DNA of 64,000 nt, from the NCBI RefSeq assembly GCF_000699445.3, contig NC_067196.1, positions 89,258,364 to 89,322,363 on the forward strand, read 5' to 3'. Position numbers and translations under genes: made by a program. Below, piece by piece: positions 34,798-46,759 of this stretch; position 1 is the stretch's first letter; every line of letters begins with the position of its first letter. Below the pieces are notes generated by a model. It had not been told where the DNA came from and ran no database searches. It was given only the letters and a program-made list of their open reading frames with translations. Origin of the DNA: Schistosoma haematobium. Its lineage: Eukaryota > Platyhelminthes > Trematoda > Strigeidida > Schistosomatidae.

Positions 34798-35460
34798 ATG
34801 GAACTGTTGGATATACATTTAAATTTTGATACTTTTGAGAAATACTTGGAAAGGTCCAAAATCTAGGCTATGACCAAGGAAGATGATGAGGATGTTAATA
34901 TTGTAGCACATTTCCTCACATTCATCGGAAAAGAAGCATATAGCTTATTAAAAACTTTGGCTTTACCTTAAGTGCCCATTTTGCTCCCTTATACAATTCT
35001 CAAGGAACTACTGCTAGACTATGTCAAATATGCAAATTTTGATTGCGATAAAGAAAGATTATTTTGGTAAAATGATTCATGAGGATATAAAAAATCCCAT
35101 TACATTACGTCACCCCAACCAAGTGCATACTCAGGGCTATGCAGATAATTCATTGAGGAGTTGCGAAGCAGTTCGTGAAGATGGGCACACGTTTGATCAA
35201 TGTTTGTCCTGTGGCAAGTTCCACTCTTTTAATTCATGTAAATTTCGTAATTCTAAATGCTTTAAATGTGGTGATATTGGACATATTCAGTCAGTTTGTA
35301 ATACTGTTGTTCCTCTCATAATTCTGATTCTATGAAGTTGAATATTTATAATGATCATTTATTTTCATCAACGATTTCAAAAGACAGTGTAGAGTCACAT
35401 AGCAGGTCAGATTTAAATGAAACGCAGAATCCTTGCGAAACAACAGTTTCTAATCAATCA
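34798..35460 (+). pseudogene. Gag-like protein with CCHC zinc knuckle, decayed
   Basis: From the ATG at 34798 (MELLDIHLNFDTFEKYLE) the frame runs with several stops through VNIVAHFLTFIGKEAYSLLK to an open part at 35021-35335. That part contains [13 protein letters not shown] and a canonical CX2CX4HX4C knuckle, [14 protein letters not shown]. Zinc knuckles bind RNA in retroelement Gag. The frame then continues to 35460, where LTR-like repeat R1 interrupts it; matching downstream sequence appears to resume near 36046. Confidence 0.7.
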
Positions 35461-35785
35461 ACTTGTAGCGGTAAATAAATCCCCAGAATAAATAGCACTG
35501 AGTTTTCGACATTGGATGCTGACCATATGTTTTAGTGGACTCATCTAGCTGAAGGCGCTCGGTCAGGCATCTGCACCAGATCACGTGTGGTAACGCCGTG
35601 CTCAACATCAACCACAATCGCTAGCCAGATTAGATCAGAGAATTCCGATATATTGGTCATCGCCAAATATACTCTTCCGATCTCCTCGACTCTGTTTTTT
35701 GATTTCTCTTGGTGGGAACGAAATATATTAGGTGTTACTGGTTTAGGCGTTGTCAAACACTGAATACCTGTGACATCATCATTGG
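35455..35785 (+). repeat. R1 (LTR-like) copy inside the gag element
   Basis: A diverged R1 running from tgtagcggtaaataaatccc to ctgtgaca is followed by about 165 bp of leader and a gag-like ATG at 35953. That arrangement (LTR, leader, gag) is the main reason for calling R1 an LTR. Confidence 0.65.
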
Positions 35786-35952
35786 TGAGACCGACGTGAT
35801 CTGGTACACCTTATTGCAACTGTGAGTCTGTTCCTTTTTGGGATTTTTATATATCATTGCCTTATTTTTTATTTTTTTTAAACATTGTGATTTTTTTCGT
35901 GTTTCTTCTTGGATATATATATTTTCCCCTCGTTCATTATCATACTTCATCA

Positions 35953-36045
35953 TGACTGAACAGACACCTAAAGTACTCAAGCTTAAGACTTTGTCCCCGC
36001 CTTCGTTTCAACTGATGCCTTTCTGGCCCGACAACATCGAAGATT
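35953..36045 (+). pseudogene. Second gag N-terminus
   Basis: The frame starts MTEQTPKVLKLKTLSPPSFQ and reaches MPFWPDNIEDF, a pattern seen at the start of Gag in LTR retrotransposons (a 'FWP...' helix start). After 36045 the sequence abruptly continues in material that fits downstream of the first gag, so this piece is about 31 codons long and cut off. Confidence 0.6.
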
Positions 36046-37040
36046 TTTCATGTTATCGTACCAGATATGTTTTTTCCTAATGGTTCATATATTTCTAATG
36101 AAATGTTATGCAAATCTGAGGAAAATATGTTGAACGAACCTAGTCATGATCGGAGACCTGGTGTAGTTTTGATAGATGTTAATTTTTCTAATGATCCTTT
36201 ATTCTGCAATCACATTCTTAATAAATTTGATGAAACTGTTTCATAAGAATCAAATCTTTATGTTCTATAAAATAATATTTGTCCTGTTAATGCGTTTGTT
36301 TCTTGTGGGAAACATGTTCAATACGAAGCACGAGTAGTAAATGAGCTCGATTTTGATTAGATTTTGCGTGATTTCATATCAACTGCCGTTTGTTCTTATC
36401 AAGAAGTCGTTTCTCATGTTTACCCTAGTCAATGTGAAAAATGTGTTTTAAATGAAGCGACATCATTCATAACTTAGGGATATGAAGATCCAACATTATT
36501 TCGTGGGTGAGGATAGTGTTGGTCAATCTATGGTTCAAATTCTAGATATTAGTGGTTTCGGTACACAACCGACACGATGATTGTACACAATCCCAGGACG
36601 CAGATGAGTCTGTTCCGATTTGGATTGTTAACTCCAGTACTAATGAGCACATTCTAGATAATACAGAGTCTTTATCCAATACACTATCGGACAGATACAC
36701 GATGAACTTAAGAAGAAGACATACAATCAATTATAGTCACTTAGACTCCAATTTAAGCTGTGACGGATATGGTGTTTGAACGAACTATTGTTTCCTTTGT
36801 ACTTGTTGAATGCTTGATTTCGAACTCCAAATATAGTGCATTCGTTTGTGCTTGTCTAATACTTCTTGATTCAATTGCGCTATTTCTGGGATTCTTAGTC
36901 TATACTATAATTCAAATACTCCTAATTATCAAATTAGGCCACAATGCATAAATCAGTATGAAAAATTAGACTACTTTTAAAATTCTTTTAGGCAAAAAAA
37001 ATAACCCGGCATTTTTTGCATATATGAATACACTTGGTAG
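36046..37040 (+). pseudogene. Continuation of the decayed gag/pol-spacer frame
   Basis: An interrupted Asn/Ser/Asp-rich frame (NEMLCKSEENMLNEPS, VNFSNDPLFCNHILNKFDE) runs to about 36780, where it ends with a basic LRRRHTINY stretch. A 63-codon frame at 36760-36951 is strongly hydrophobic but has no other support. It is followed at 37041 by R3. Stops and frameshifts show that it is dead. Confidence 0.55.
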
Positions 37041-37873
37041 TTCCTTTGAAACACATTTAATCACAACAAACTATATGTCAACCATATGTGATAACATTAT
37101 GCTGTTTGTATTTGTACTTGCTGAGATGTCTTAATTGCTACAATTGTGTTGTGTTAGTTTATTATTTCTGAAGATAGTACATTACATTTCCGACTATTGT
37201 TCATTGTATTTGCACAAACCTGGGACTCCACATCACACTTGGTCTTTGTAGAGAATCGATATGATTTTCTAAATAAAAATAGAAGGTACATGAAGAGATG
37301 GGTTTGTGTTTTGTTCCGATGTGAAATATCAACTTCGTATTGCTATTGCTGACTTACCTATAATGTTTTGAATTAGTTGTGTGACTTCGTGTGACTTATG
37401 TGTTGCTTGGCATGAGGCAAGATCTCACAGGAAGCCGTTTCAATGTAGAGCGCATCACAATCGAACAAACCTAATCTGTGGACACGATTTTGTATTGATG
37501 TGAACGGGATCTCATCTTTGATGTTGACTATCTTATAGAGGGCTTTATTTTGTTTGTTCTTAACATCCTTTGTATTTCTTCTGTCGTAGATTGACGGTAA
37601 GGTGAAACTGAAGTACTAACTCAATATCTTTCACTGGGGTTGTTACTTTAAAAAGGATGGTTATGTTTGAATGTGTTTTCAGTAATATCCTGTAACAATT
37701 ATTAGATCGAGGATGTTAGTACTAGAAATACTCAGCATTGTTTCCTTTGTACTACTGACAGTTATGTTATCTATACTTTGGTTATTGATTTGCTCTGAAG
37801 AAGTGACATACATTAAGTCACGGTACTTCAGAAATACTATTTCGTACTCACTGGGATATCACGAATAGTATAC
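37041..37873. repeat. Repeat R3, second copy (833 bp)
   Basis: Same length as 27582-28414 and nearly the same sequence (visible differences near 37082, 37287 and 37858). It begins at ttcctttgaaacac and ends at cacgaatagtatac in both copies. It follows the end of a gag-like polyprotein, which suggests an LTR or 3' region. Confidence 0.75.
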
Positions 37874-37899
37874 TGATTATCAAGTTTCTAATCAATACA

Positions 37900-38340
37900 C
37901 AATTTATTTGAAAGTATCAGGTCTGTGGTGTTATGTATATTCAGTGATTTTTGTAAGGACAAAATATAAACCAAATTTTCCCTCTAATTTGTCACGCGTT
38001 TTATGTAACCACATTTATGTTTAACATCTATTGTTTTTCCGTTTCAATGGTAAGAAACTATTATTGTTTGGTTATATACACATACTGGTATACTACTGCA
38101 GTGGTTGAAATATAGACACTATCTCCACCTTATGTTCTGCTTTATTGACCACGGTTTTTGGATGAAGATTATAATAGTGTTATAACGTCCTTTTAGGCCT
38201 TCCTACACTATGTTGGATTTTTGGCCTGGATTATTATTAAATAATACTATTGGATTCAATCATTTTTTATTATGCCATTGATGTCATCACGTGCAGAGCA
38301 ATCTTTGTTAATCAAGTGAACTCATTTGTGGCTGTTATCT
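37900..38340 (+). repeat. Diverged R1 copy without the 6.65 kb insertion
   Basis: This matches the 5' half of R1 through the point where the left-arm copy is interrupted: ccacatttatgtttaacatctattg is continuous here. It shows that the uninterrupted form is ancestral. Sequence between 38340 and 38735 shows no gene. Confidence 0.6.
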
Positions 38341-38734
38341 GATAGAGCAGCTTACAAGTAACATTCATTTCATAACAGCTGTTATTATCTTGTTGTTTAA
38401 TATACCACTTATATTGTAAATGTAATTTGTTACTATATACTTAACTCATAGAGAGACACCTAGGGTTTTGGTGTTAACTTTTTTGATACGTTATTGATAA
38501 CCTTGCATACTGTTGTATTTTGAATAAGCTTTTTTGCTGGGATCCACCACAGGTCCAACGTTGGAACTAGACTGATAGAAGTAAATCAAGACAGATTTCA
38601 TTTCAACTTGAAATGTCTGGAGGTATTGATTGAAGATGAGCTCTTCTGTAAAATGATTTATTTTTCCATCTATACCTAAAAGCTCTCTTGCTAATGGGCA
38701 CATTCAATAATATGGCGTGATGTGGTTTAATTTG

Positions 38735-40712
38735 CTTGTTGACAAACTGAGTATGTCTAAAATACATGATTCATGTAGTGGGAGTTGAAATTCCTATAAT
38801 TAAGACGGGAACTAAAGCAAATGTTCAAAATAACCGACACATAAACATAACCTCAGTTGCACGTAGAGTGATGAAAAAAGTAGTTAAGTTGGCGGTAGTC
38901 CAACATCTACTTACCAATAATCTCATCTCGACCTACCAGCATGGATTCCTTAGGTCCAGGTCATGCGATACATGCCTAGTAGACTACCTGATTGATATAA
39001 CTCTGAAACAAGACAACAGACTACATGTATCAGTATTATTCATAGATTCTAAGAATGCTTTTGATAAAGTTCCACACAAAAGGCTTCTTGTCAAACTAAA
39101 GTCCTTCGGAATCAACAACACACTATACTCATGGTTTTCTTCATTCTTAACAGAACGTAGACAGATGGTAAATTACAGTGACTATCTTATTGTCTAGACC
39201 AACAACTAGTGAAGTCATCCAGAGAAGCGTATCAGGTCCACTTTTGTTTTTTATGTATATAAACAATATATGTAACATCATAAAAGTTAAGAAACCACAC
39301 TTATACGCTGATGATCTCAAAATAGTATACAGCTATAAGCCTAAGGCTTTAAGTGAAAGTGTATCCCTGATTCAAAATGACCTCAATAACTTCACTATCT
39401 GGAGCGAAAAATGGCAATTGCCATTTAACCTCAACAAGTGTAGGGTATACGTATCACTAAGAAATTTGGGAGACCAAAATTATACGCCGATGATCTTAAA
39501 ACAGTATATAGCTTTATGATTTGCTTAAGTGCTATTACGAATTCACTTTACTCGGTAAACGAAACGAAAGTCAAAGATACTGTGACACGATAGGCTATTC
39601 TAATCCGTTGTCCCCGGCATTACTAACTAAATTAAGAAGTCTCAATGAGGTGTAGATAATATATTATACAAGCGCCCATGAAACACGAGGTCACTGAGCA
39701 CACAGATCAAGCTTATTTATATAATCATAGAAACGCCCTTGTGAGAGCCACAAAATAGCGTACTGGAAAATCCGCCAACCAATGACAGTCAAGGATTTCC
39801 GAGTGAGAAATGTAAGCTGTAGGTCAAATAAGCGTCTCGTGGCGCGAAAAATTGAAATTAAAATTTTCAGAACAAAATTAAAAAATGAGGACCTTTTCCA
39901 AGTGAGTTTTGGAGATCTAATGTCCTCAACAATTGGAGCCTGAAGCTCTAAGTGAAAATGATCTCAATAACCTATCTGGAGCAAAAAGTGGCAAATACCA
40001 TTTAACTTCAGCAAGTACGGGATCATGCTTTATGGAAACCACCCCCATAAACTGTAACTTCACTTAAATAAACGTAGGGTCCAGACACTCAAATCAATGC
40101 ACGACCTAGGTATTATTTGCACAAGAAGCCTAAAGTTCTAAGAACATGCCTCGCCTATTATTTCTATATCTAGGCGGCTAATTGGTTTCATAGTGAAAAT
40201 TTTCTTCTCAATAGAGATCGAACTAACACTGTACAAAATATTTATACAACCCTCTCTTAAATATTGTTCTTCTACCTTCTCAAACATGAATACCACCGAC
40301 AAGATAATTACAGAAGATGTTCAAAGACTCTTCACAAGCTGAATGCTAGGATGTGACTCCACTCTCAACTACAAAGATAGATGTGAGCACCTCTCCTCAG
40401 AACATTTATAGTAAAGAGCAATCTGATATTTCTACACGAAGCAATATATGGACCAACATTTCTAGCATCCTGCCCAACCATGATCCATGATGCAGTCTAC
40501 AGGCTGAGGAACAACTCATATGCACGGCCTACGGTAAAACACCGAAAACCAATGCGTTGCGACTTAACAGTTCGGTATAGTTTATTGTGGGATAGATTGC
40601 CAATACCTATTGGTAACTGTGACACTATCACCAAGTTCAAAACAATAATACCACTATTACTTGACAATAAAGAGCTTTATCAACTATTCCTTGATCTCCC
40701 ACACAACAGAGA
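38735..40712 (+). pseudogene. CR1-A family 3' fragment, plus strand
   Basis: Readable pieces include RT blocks at 38766-39197 (QHGFLRSRSCDTCLVDYL, LFIDSKNAFDKVPHKRL), the active-site piece at 39178-39519 (HLYADDLKIVYSYKP) and the C-terminal block at 40480-40712 (AVYRLRNNSYARPTVKH, RYSLLWDRLPIPIGN). These match CR1-A at 4250-3000 in order. The middle part (39520-40480) is decayed. It ends exactly at an inverted R1 copy. Confidence 0.8.
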
Positions 40713-41040
40713 AAAATGCCACAGGTACTCGGAGTTTTACAACGCTATAACCAGTAACACCTTTTAAAATGAATCGTACCCACCAAGTGAAAACAAAATA
40801 CAGAAGCGAAGAGGTTCGAATATATATTTGATAGGCTATCAGTATATCGAGGATCGTTTGATCTAATCTGGCTAGCGATTGCAGTGGATGTTAAGCACGG
40901 CGTTCCAACTCGTGATCTGGTGCGGATGCATGACCGAGCGCCTTCAGCTAGGTCAGTCCATTAAAACTAATGTGGTTAGCATCCAATGTCGAAAACGTAC
41001 ATAGTCATTTATTTTGGGGATTTATTTACCTCTACAGATC
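40712..41040 (-). repeat. R1 copy, inverted, joined to CR1 tail
   Basis: This is the reverse-oriented 3' part of R1, from ccacaggtactcggagttttac to aaataaatccccaaaataaatg read on the minus strand. The CR1 frame reads straight through into it (stop at about 40767). No gene from 41040 to 41600; it contains a (TA)n-like microsatellite at 41437-41475 and a short ORF of no clear meaning (41144-41326). Confidence 0.6.
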
Positions 41041-41716
41041 ACTCCACCCTAGTGGGGTAGTGGTGATGACCCTAAGACGTGGCCAGTCAGCGGTTTAAAC
41101 CCAACGAGTTTGCAGTTGGTAAACACTCTTCTGATAGCTTGCTATGCTTAACAGCGTTTGGTCGTCTTTCATTACTTTAAAGATCCATGAAGTACAATAT
41201 AGTAAAAAACGAAAACGTACAATGAAATTTTCAGTTCCTCGTAAACTTCATCGTTATTTTCATCGTCCTTTCCAGCCGTCCTGTAAAAGAGAAAAAATGA
41301 TGCAAGAGCATGTTGAAATCAAATAGTATGCGCGTAAAAACACAAAGCGGGCGAAAAAAGGGAAAATAAACTTATACACACGTAATAGCGTAAAAAGTGG
41401 ATTTTTGCAAAATCGTTTCGGTTTTTTTTTGGAATATATATATATATATGTATATATATATATGTATATAAGCATACGTAGACGTGTGTATTATATCGCA
41501 AGTCAGGTTGAACGAAAACATCGGTCGATTGTGGTCGAGTGGAAGCAGGTTTGACTGAACGCGTTGCGTTTGTAAGCCTGTTCGTGTAGGAAGTTAGATC
41601 CATGTTCATTGAAGAGGATGAGGGATCGACGAATTCTCCTGGAAGTCAAAGTGTCGTTCCATAAACAAGTAAGGGTGCAGTGTATCTGATGCCAACTTTC
41701 CCGCCATTGCGAATAC

Positions 41717-42007
41717 CTAACAAGACAAGTAGAAGAGCGTCAGTCTACTGAGAAATGTTTGCAGCGATAGTGAAGCTTTTAGTTGTCGGTGAAAGCGTCC
41801 CACCAATTCGTTTGCTTGTGGTTGGTAGGCGGTTGTTCGGAAGCGATTTATTCCTGATAGTGTGTTCAGACAACGCAAATGTTCAGATTCGAACCGGCGT
41901 CCGCGATCTGTAGTGATGGTTGAAGGGCAACGGAAGTTTGCTACCAATCGATCGACGAAGGTTCGGGCTACTGTTCTAAGCAGTGATGTCCCTGATAGGT
42001 TCTGCAT
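41717..42007 (-). pseudogene. Integrase catalytic core, partial
   Basis: The piece has TTDRGRRFES around the second catalytic Asp, and later NELVGRFHRQLKAS, where the usual glutamate before RFHR is a glycine. The first Asp (HLDLVRPL) lies in the previous frame. Loss of the DDE glutamate and a frameshift indicate an inactive enzyme. Confidence 0.75.
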
Positions 42008-42014
42008 TTGGCCA

Positions 42015-43634
42015 TCAAGTGAAATGGTCTACACAGATTAAAAGATGAGAGTATGTATTTGAATCTAGTAAAGGTCTCACCAAATCCAGATGAACATGGT
42101 CGAAACGAGCATCGGGAGTTTTGAATGAACCTGAGGGACATTTGTTGTGTCTAATAACCTTAGATTTCTGGTAGTTTACACAAAAGCGTGCCCACTCCCT
42201 CACGTCTTTATTCATTCCAGGCCAGCAAAACCGTTCTGCTATAAGCTTGATTGTTACACGAACACCTGGATGAGAAAGTTTGTGCAACGTATTGAAGACG
42301 TTGCGTCGATAACGTTTTGGCACGATTGGGCGATCCCTACCTGTAGGTGTGTCACAAAGTAAGGTTTCCTTACCTGTTCCCATCTGTTTGATGCGTAGTT
42401 TAAGGGTTGTGGACGATAACTCGTGCTGAAGATCAGTGTCTTCTTTTTGAAGCTCGGCGAGTTTAAGAAGGTCGATTCCTTGGAAACTGTTCACGGAAGT
42501 TATGCGAGATAAGGCGTCTGCAACTACATTGTTTGCTCCAGAGATGTGTTGAATATCTGAAGTAAACTGCGAAATGTAGTCCAGTTGTCGTGACTCACGG
42601 GGAGAGTACTTGTCAGAAGGAGAGCTCAACGAGAAAGTGGGCGGTTTATGGTCCGTGAAAAGAGTGAATTCACGGCCTTCGATATAGTGTTGGAAATGCC
42701 GCACAGCACAATACATAGCTAGGAGTTCCCTACCGAATGTGCTGTACCTCGATTCGGTGTCTAGCAACCTTCTGGAGAAAAATGCCAAGGGTTGCCAGGA
42801 TTTGTTAACCCATTGTTGTAAGACTCCTCCGATTGCCGAGTCGGATGCGTCTACTGCGATACTAATGGGTGCTTCGGTGTCCTGATATGCGAGCATTGTT
42901 GCTTTAGCTATCGGTTCCTTAATTGTGAAGAATGCTTTTCGTGTGGTGTCGTTCAGATTGATGGATTTCGCATTTCCACGAAGTTGGTCGGTCAGAGGTT
43001 TCATAAGTAATGAGCATTTCGGTGTGAAACGTTTATAGAAACTTACGAGGCCGTTAGACGTGCGTACTTGCTCGACGGCGGTCGGTTCTGGGTAATCCAG
43101 AATGGCTGCCACTTTGGCCCTAAAGGGTCGAATGCCTTGAGCATCGATAGTGTGTCCTAGGAAGTCTAACGAGTCGGTTCCGAATTGGCATTTCTGAACG
43201 TTTACAGTTATGCCATGTTTTTGTAGTCGTTCGAAAACAAGATCCAGATACTTGAGATGTGTTTCTCTGTCCGGACTTACGATTAGACAGTCGTCAACAT
43301 ACGCATGTACGCAGTTGAGACCTCGAAAGACGTCGTCTATGAATCTTTGGAATGTTTGGGCAGTGTTTCTTAGACCGAAAGGCATTCGCGAAAATTCGTT
43401 GAGTCCGAAAGGAGTTAAGATGGAGGTTTTCGTAATGTCGTCAGTAGCCATAGGGATTTGGTTATACGCTTTAACCAAGTCGATTTTCGAAAACATAGTT
43501 GTACCTTTCAAGGCAGCTGTCAAATCGTGGAACTGAGGCAACGGGTAACGATCGGGAATGGTTTTCGCATTCAATCGTTGATAGTCACCAGTTGGACGCC
43601 AATCGTTGCTGTTCTTTTTAGGGACCATGTGCAA
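42015..43634 (-). pseudogene. Gypsy-like RT, RNase H and integrase zinc domain
   Basis: The 539-codon open frame contains RT blocks (DWRPTGDYQRLNAKT, FSKIDLVKAYNQIPM, PFGLNEFSRMPFGL, the catalytic YVDDCLIV, DFLGHTIDAQGI). RNase H follows (ISIAVDASDSAIGGVLQQ, SRYSTFGRELLAMY, LFTDHKPPTF), then a chromodomain-free linker and an HHCC-type integrase finger (HKLSHPGVRVT...CVNYQ). In the finger the second cysteine of the C-x-x-C pair is tyrosine. Function, if intact, would be reverse transcription and degradation of the RNA strand. Confidence 0.85.
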
Positions 43635-44170
43635 CGGAGATACTCATGTTATTTGATGATCGAATGATACCCAAGTCTATCATGTGATCTAATTCGTTTT
43701 TCGCCAATCTTAGCTTTTCGGGAGCTAGTCGGCGTGCTATTGAGAATGCAAGTGGTCTTGTAGTCGTGATGTGATGTGTAACATTGCTGGTTACACACAG
43801 CGATTTCGGTTGCGGTTGGCGTATCACAGAATACTTATCTCGTAGTGATTGATAGAATGGATTTATCGTGTGCTCAATTGTGTCTGGAAATAATCCGCAA
43901 CCGGAAAAAGAAGTTACGCAGACAGATAAATTAGTGTTTCCGTCTAACAGCGTCCGTTTGCGCGCATCGATGAGTAGAATGTGGTGTTGTACCAGATCTA
44001 TAACAACGATTGACATAGAAACATCTGCAACAACAAAGATTCAGTGAATGGGTTTGCGTAAACCCATGTATAGGTAGACGTACATTTTACCATATGTGGC
44101 AATAGGCTTTCCGTTTCCCGCCTGTAAGTTTAAAACCGATTCGTGAAGCCGGCCATTAGAATTTGTTGAA
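43618..44170 (-). pseudogene. Protease and RT start, with nonsense codon
   Basis: The frame covers a pepsin-like protease region (NLQAGNGKPIATYGK, then IFVVADVSMSIVVIDL and HHILLIDARKRTL) and the start of RT (ARRLAPEKLRLAKNELDHM). A TGA codon splits GLRKPIH from IFVV. The identical break occurs in the 16.2 kb fragment. A frameshift near 43620 separates it from the main RT frame. Confidence 0.7.
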
Positions 44171-44244
44171 AGAACGCTAACTTGTGCACCAGTGTGACGA
44201 GGTAGCGAACTGTCATTGTCAAATCTGTGACGTATAACAGACGG

Positions 44245-44840
44245 CTATATTCGCCGGCCACGGTTGCCGTCAACGCGTTCCGGCTTGGAAGTTTCCCGAA
44301 TTGTTATTCGTGTCGGTTGATTTTGAGTTTGGAAAATTGCAGTTTCCTGCAATTTCTGAAAGACTTTCCATACAGACCGTTTACGGTCGTTACAAAATCT
44401 AAGATAACGTGTAAGTGTATGACATAACTCTGTCATATCATTCTGAGTGGTTTGAGGTTTTCCTTTGACTGAAAATACCTCGGCATTACAAAATTTCATT
44501 ATTTCTGTGATGCGTTCGGCAGGTGCACCCAGCTCGTCCACGGAGTTCTTTTGAAACGACACCAGTACAGCTTGCTCCTATTGAGAAAGTTTGGATAAGA
44601 AAAGTTGTCTGAATAAGCCATCATCGAATGTTCTTTGGGAGACAACCCCTCTCATTCTTAACAACAGGGCTGTCACATAACCGTGTTATAGGTCGATGTT
44701 ATTAGGGGTTGGTCTAACCATTGTCGATCGGTTAGGCCTCCGCGTTTAAGGATAGATTGTTTAACTGCTACGTAGAGTTCCGAAACATTCAGCTCCCCGC
44801 ATGAAATGCCACCGAAAACGCATATGGAATGTGTGACGAC
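44245..44840 (-). pseudogene. Gypsy-like Gag fragment
   Basis: The 105-codon open part (44562-44245) starts after frame breaks and contains SVDELGAPAERITEIMKF, then a basic tail with RKRSVWKVF. Upstream pieces (to 44840) read ILKRGGLTDRQWLDQPL. This resembles the helical C-terminal part of Gag in flatworm gypsy elements. It cannot be expressed intact. Confidence 0.55.
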
Positions 44841-46019
44841 TGATTTATTTGTTTATAAACGTTGTATGTCTGAAATACATGATTCATACAATGGAAGCTG
44901 AAATTGTGCTTCAAAATTAAATGAACAGAACCAGGCGAAATCAACCAACAAGCACTGAGAGTTGACTCTAAGTTTCTTGTACTGGTTTGTTACATTGCCT
45001 AGGTCATCTTATCACGTGCAAATTAACGGGCTACAAGTTACAACAACGTACGACGAAGATTCCAAGAAAAGAAAGGAAAGCCAGTAGACTGGATATTTAC
45101 ATAAAAGAATATCGAACGAACCAACAAGATCTAGAAGGTTCTAATCTGTTTCACAGTCCATTTGATTAGTTATCGGATCTTACTTGTATAAATTAATGAT
45201 AATCACACTGATATTTTGTTGGTGACATAAACCACTTTCAAAAAGAAAGTCATCAAGCAGACTTTTGAACCGGGTCACAGTCTTACTGTGATGGTGGTTT
45301 TATGTTAGTCTGTTCCACATGGTTAGAGAGTGAATTTCAAATACTTCTGAGGTGATTTTGTGTAGGTTCTCGGGACTGATAGAGTATTCTCTTTTTATTG
45401 CGATGGTTGTGGTATGACATGATAAGGTCTTCGGGGTGGATGCAGAGTAGTAATAAGTACCACTCATGAGCCCGTAGGTAATGACAATTTTGATTTGATC
45501 CGGAGAGGTTACAACTTGAGTTATTGACATCTTTGTTCGCAATCCCTATTGTCGGAATACGATGGAACGTATTTTGGAAACCCTTTTCAGAAAATCTTTA
45601 ATTTTCATCAAATCACTATGTGATTGTAAACGAACTGAACAAAGGTGCTAAACATCATGCTCCCGACTGTCACGAAAAGACTAGTCAACGTGGACTTTGA
45701 TGTAGCTTTCGCGTAAAATGTTATCAGTTACGCAGTTTGATCATTGAAAACATACAGTCGAGGGATAGGCCCTCCATTCTAGTAGCATAACGAAGTGTTC
45801 TGATACCCACCTTGACCATAATTCTACACTTCTTTGAGTAAATGAAAGATTCGCAGACGATGATGGACATTACAAGCTATCAGAAGAGTGTTTATGCACG
45901 GGAAGTTAATTTGCTTTAAACTTCTGACTGGTCAGGTTTTAGAATCATCACTAGTACTCTGGCAGGGGAGTGAGATGTGGCGACTAATAAATGGCTAAGA
46001 CAAATAAGCATTTGAGCCC
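44841..46019. other. No host gene; traces of non-LTR sequence
   Basis: A 40-bp stretch around 44868-44910 resembles 38745-38790 (tgtct-r-aaatacatgattcat). The minus-strand frame 45300-45542 reads like an RT C-terminal end (SLTMWNRLT), a weak match. Otherwise no support for genes. Confidence 0.35.
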
Positions 46020-46290
46020 TCGACATTGATGCTTACCATATTGATTTTACTGATTATATCTGAAAGCGCTCGATCATTCTTTTGCACCAGATCACGAGTG
46101 GGTAGGCTGTTCTACTCATTCCTTGCAACCACTACCCAGCTTAGATCAATAGCTTTCCAGCACATCTTTGAACTTGTTCTTCCCTGACCTCTGATTTGAC
46201 CAGGTTGGTGCCTTTCGATTATAAAGATGTTGCGGACAAAGACGTTGTCAACTCACATCTGTGGCATATGTAATGACAAAACACAAGTTT
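46020..46290 (+). repeat. Strongly diverged R1 copy
   Basis: Recognisable by the order of ctcgacattgatgcttacca, gcaccagatcacgagtggg and the later tctgtggcatatgtaatgac, with much divergence. Sequence from 46290 to 46760, including a 92-codon ORF (46475-46753), shows nothing recognisable. Confidence 0.45.
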
Positions 46291-46759
46291 TTTGCGTAAT
46301 GATTGTATTACTGTATAAATTTTACAACTTATTACAAAAACTAAGTGTCTGGATTAAATAGTTATAACGAAAATAAACTAAAACTGATAGTGTTTACGAT
46401 AGTTTTTTATGTCAAGTTGAATACTTTGATGTTAACGCCAATAACTATAGTTTATACGAATTAATTAGTGCCTTGTGACTGATAATAACAGGCTAACAGA
46501 GAATGAGAGACATGTACCCACGGCTGTACTAAAATATGGCTGCTATGACTGGCTAAGGGCCGTTAACAAGAAGTGTCGTTTGCAGCAAGGAAGATTAGAG
46601 TATAAATCAAACGCCGTAAAGATTATTTATATAGAGGTGTTGCTTACTGCTATATATCTTGTCTCTGGGAAAGCTGGCAGGTTCTATGCTGTGTATAAGC
46701 CTCTGAAGGCTAAAATAATTGCCCGAAATAACAATGTATTCAGAATTAAATAAGATTAG

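Larger units (their letters stand above)
41620..44840 (-). mobile_element. Gypsy-like LTR retrotransposon, decayed gag-pol
   Basis: Minus strand, 5' to 3': gag-like piece (44840-44245), protease region (about 44170-44015, with a TGA), RT start (44016-43618), RT, RNase H and zinc-binding domain (43634-42015), integrase core (42007-41717). The domain order protease, RT, RNase H, integrase is that of the gypsy/Metaviridae group. Frameshifts near 43620 and 42010, and altered catalytic residues, make it inactive. LTRs were not found at its ends. Confidence 0.85.

Noticed and set aside
36760..36951. Hydrophobic 63-codon frame as another tetraspanin TM4 exon
   Set aside because: There is no GC motif or acceptor in the right place, no CCG exon nearby, and it follows decayed retroelement sequence.
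27582..37873. The R3 copies as the two LTRs of one 10.3 kb element
   Set aside because: The last exon of TSP-B lies between them, and the contents do not follow gag-pol order.
41437..41475. TA-rich run as a promoter
   Set aside because: It is a simple (TA)n/(TG)n microsatellite without gene context.
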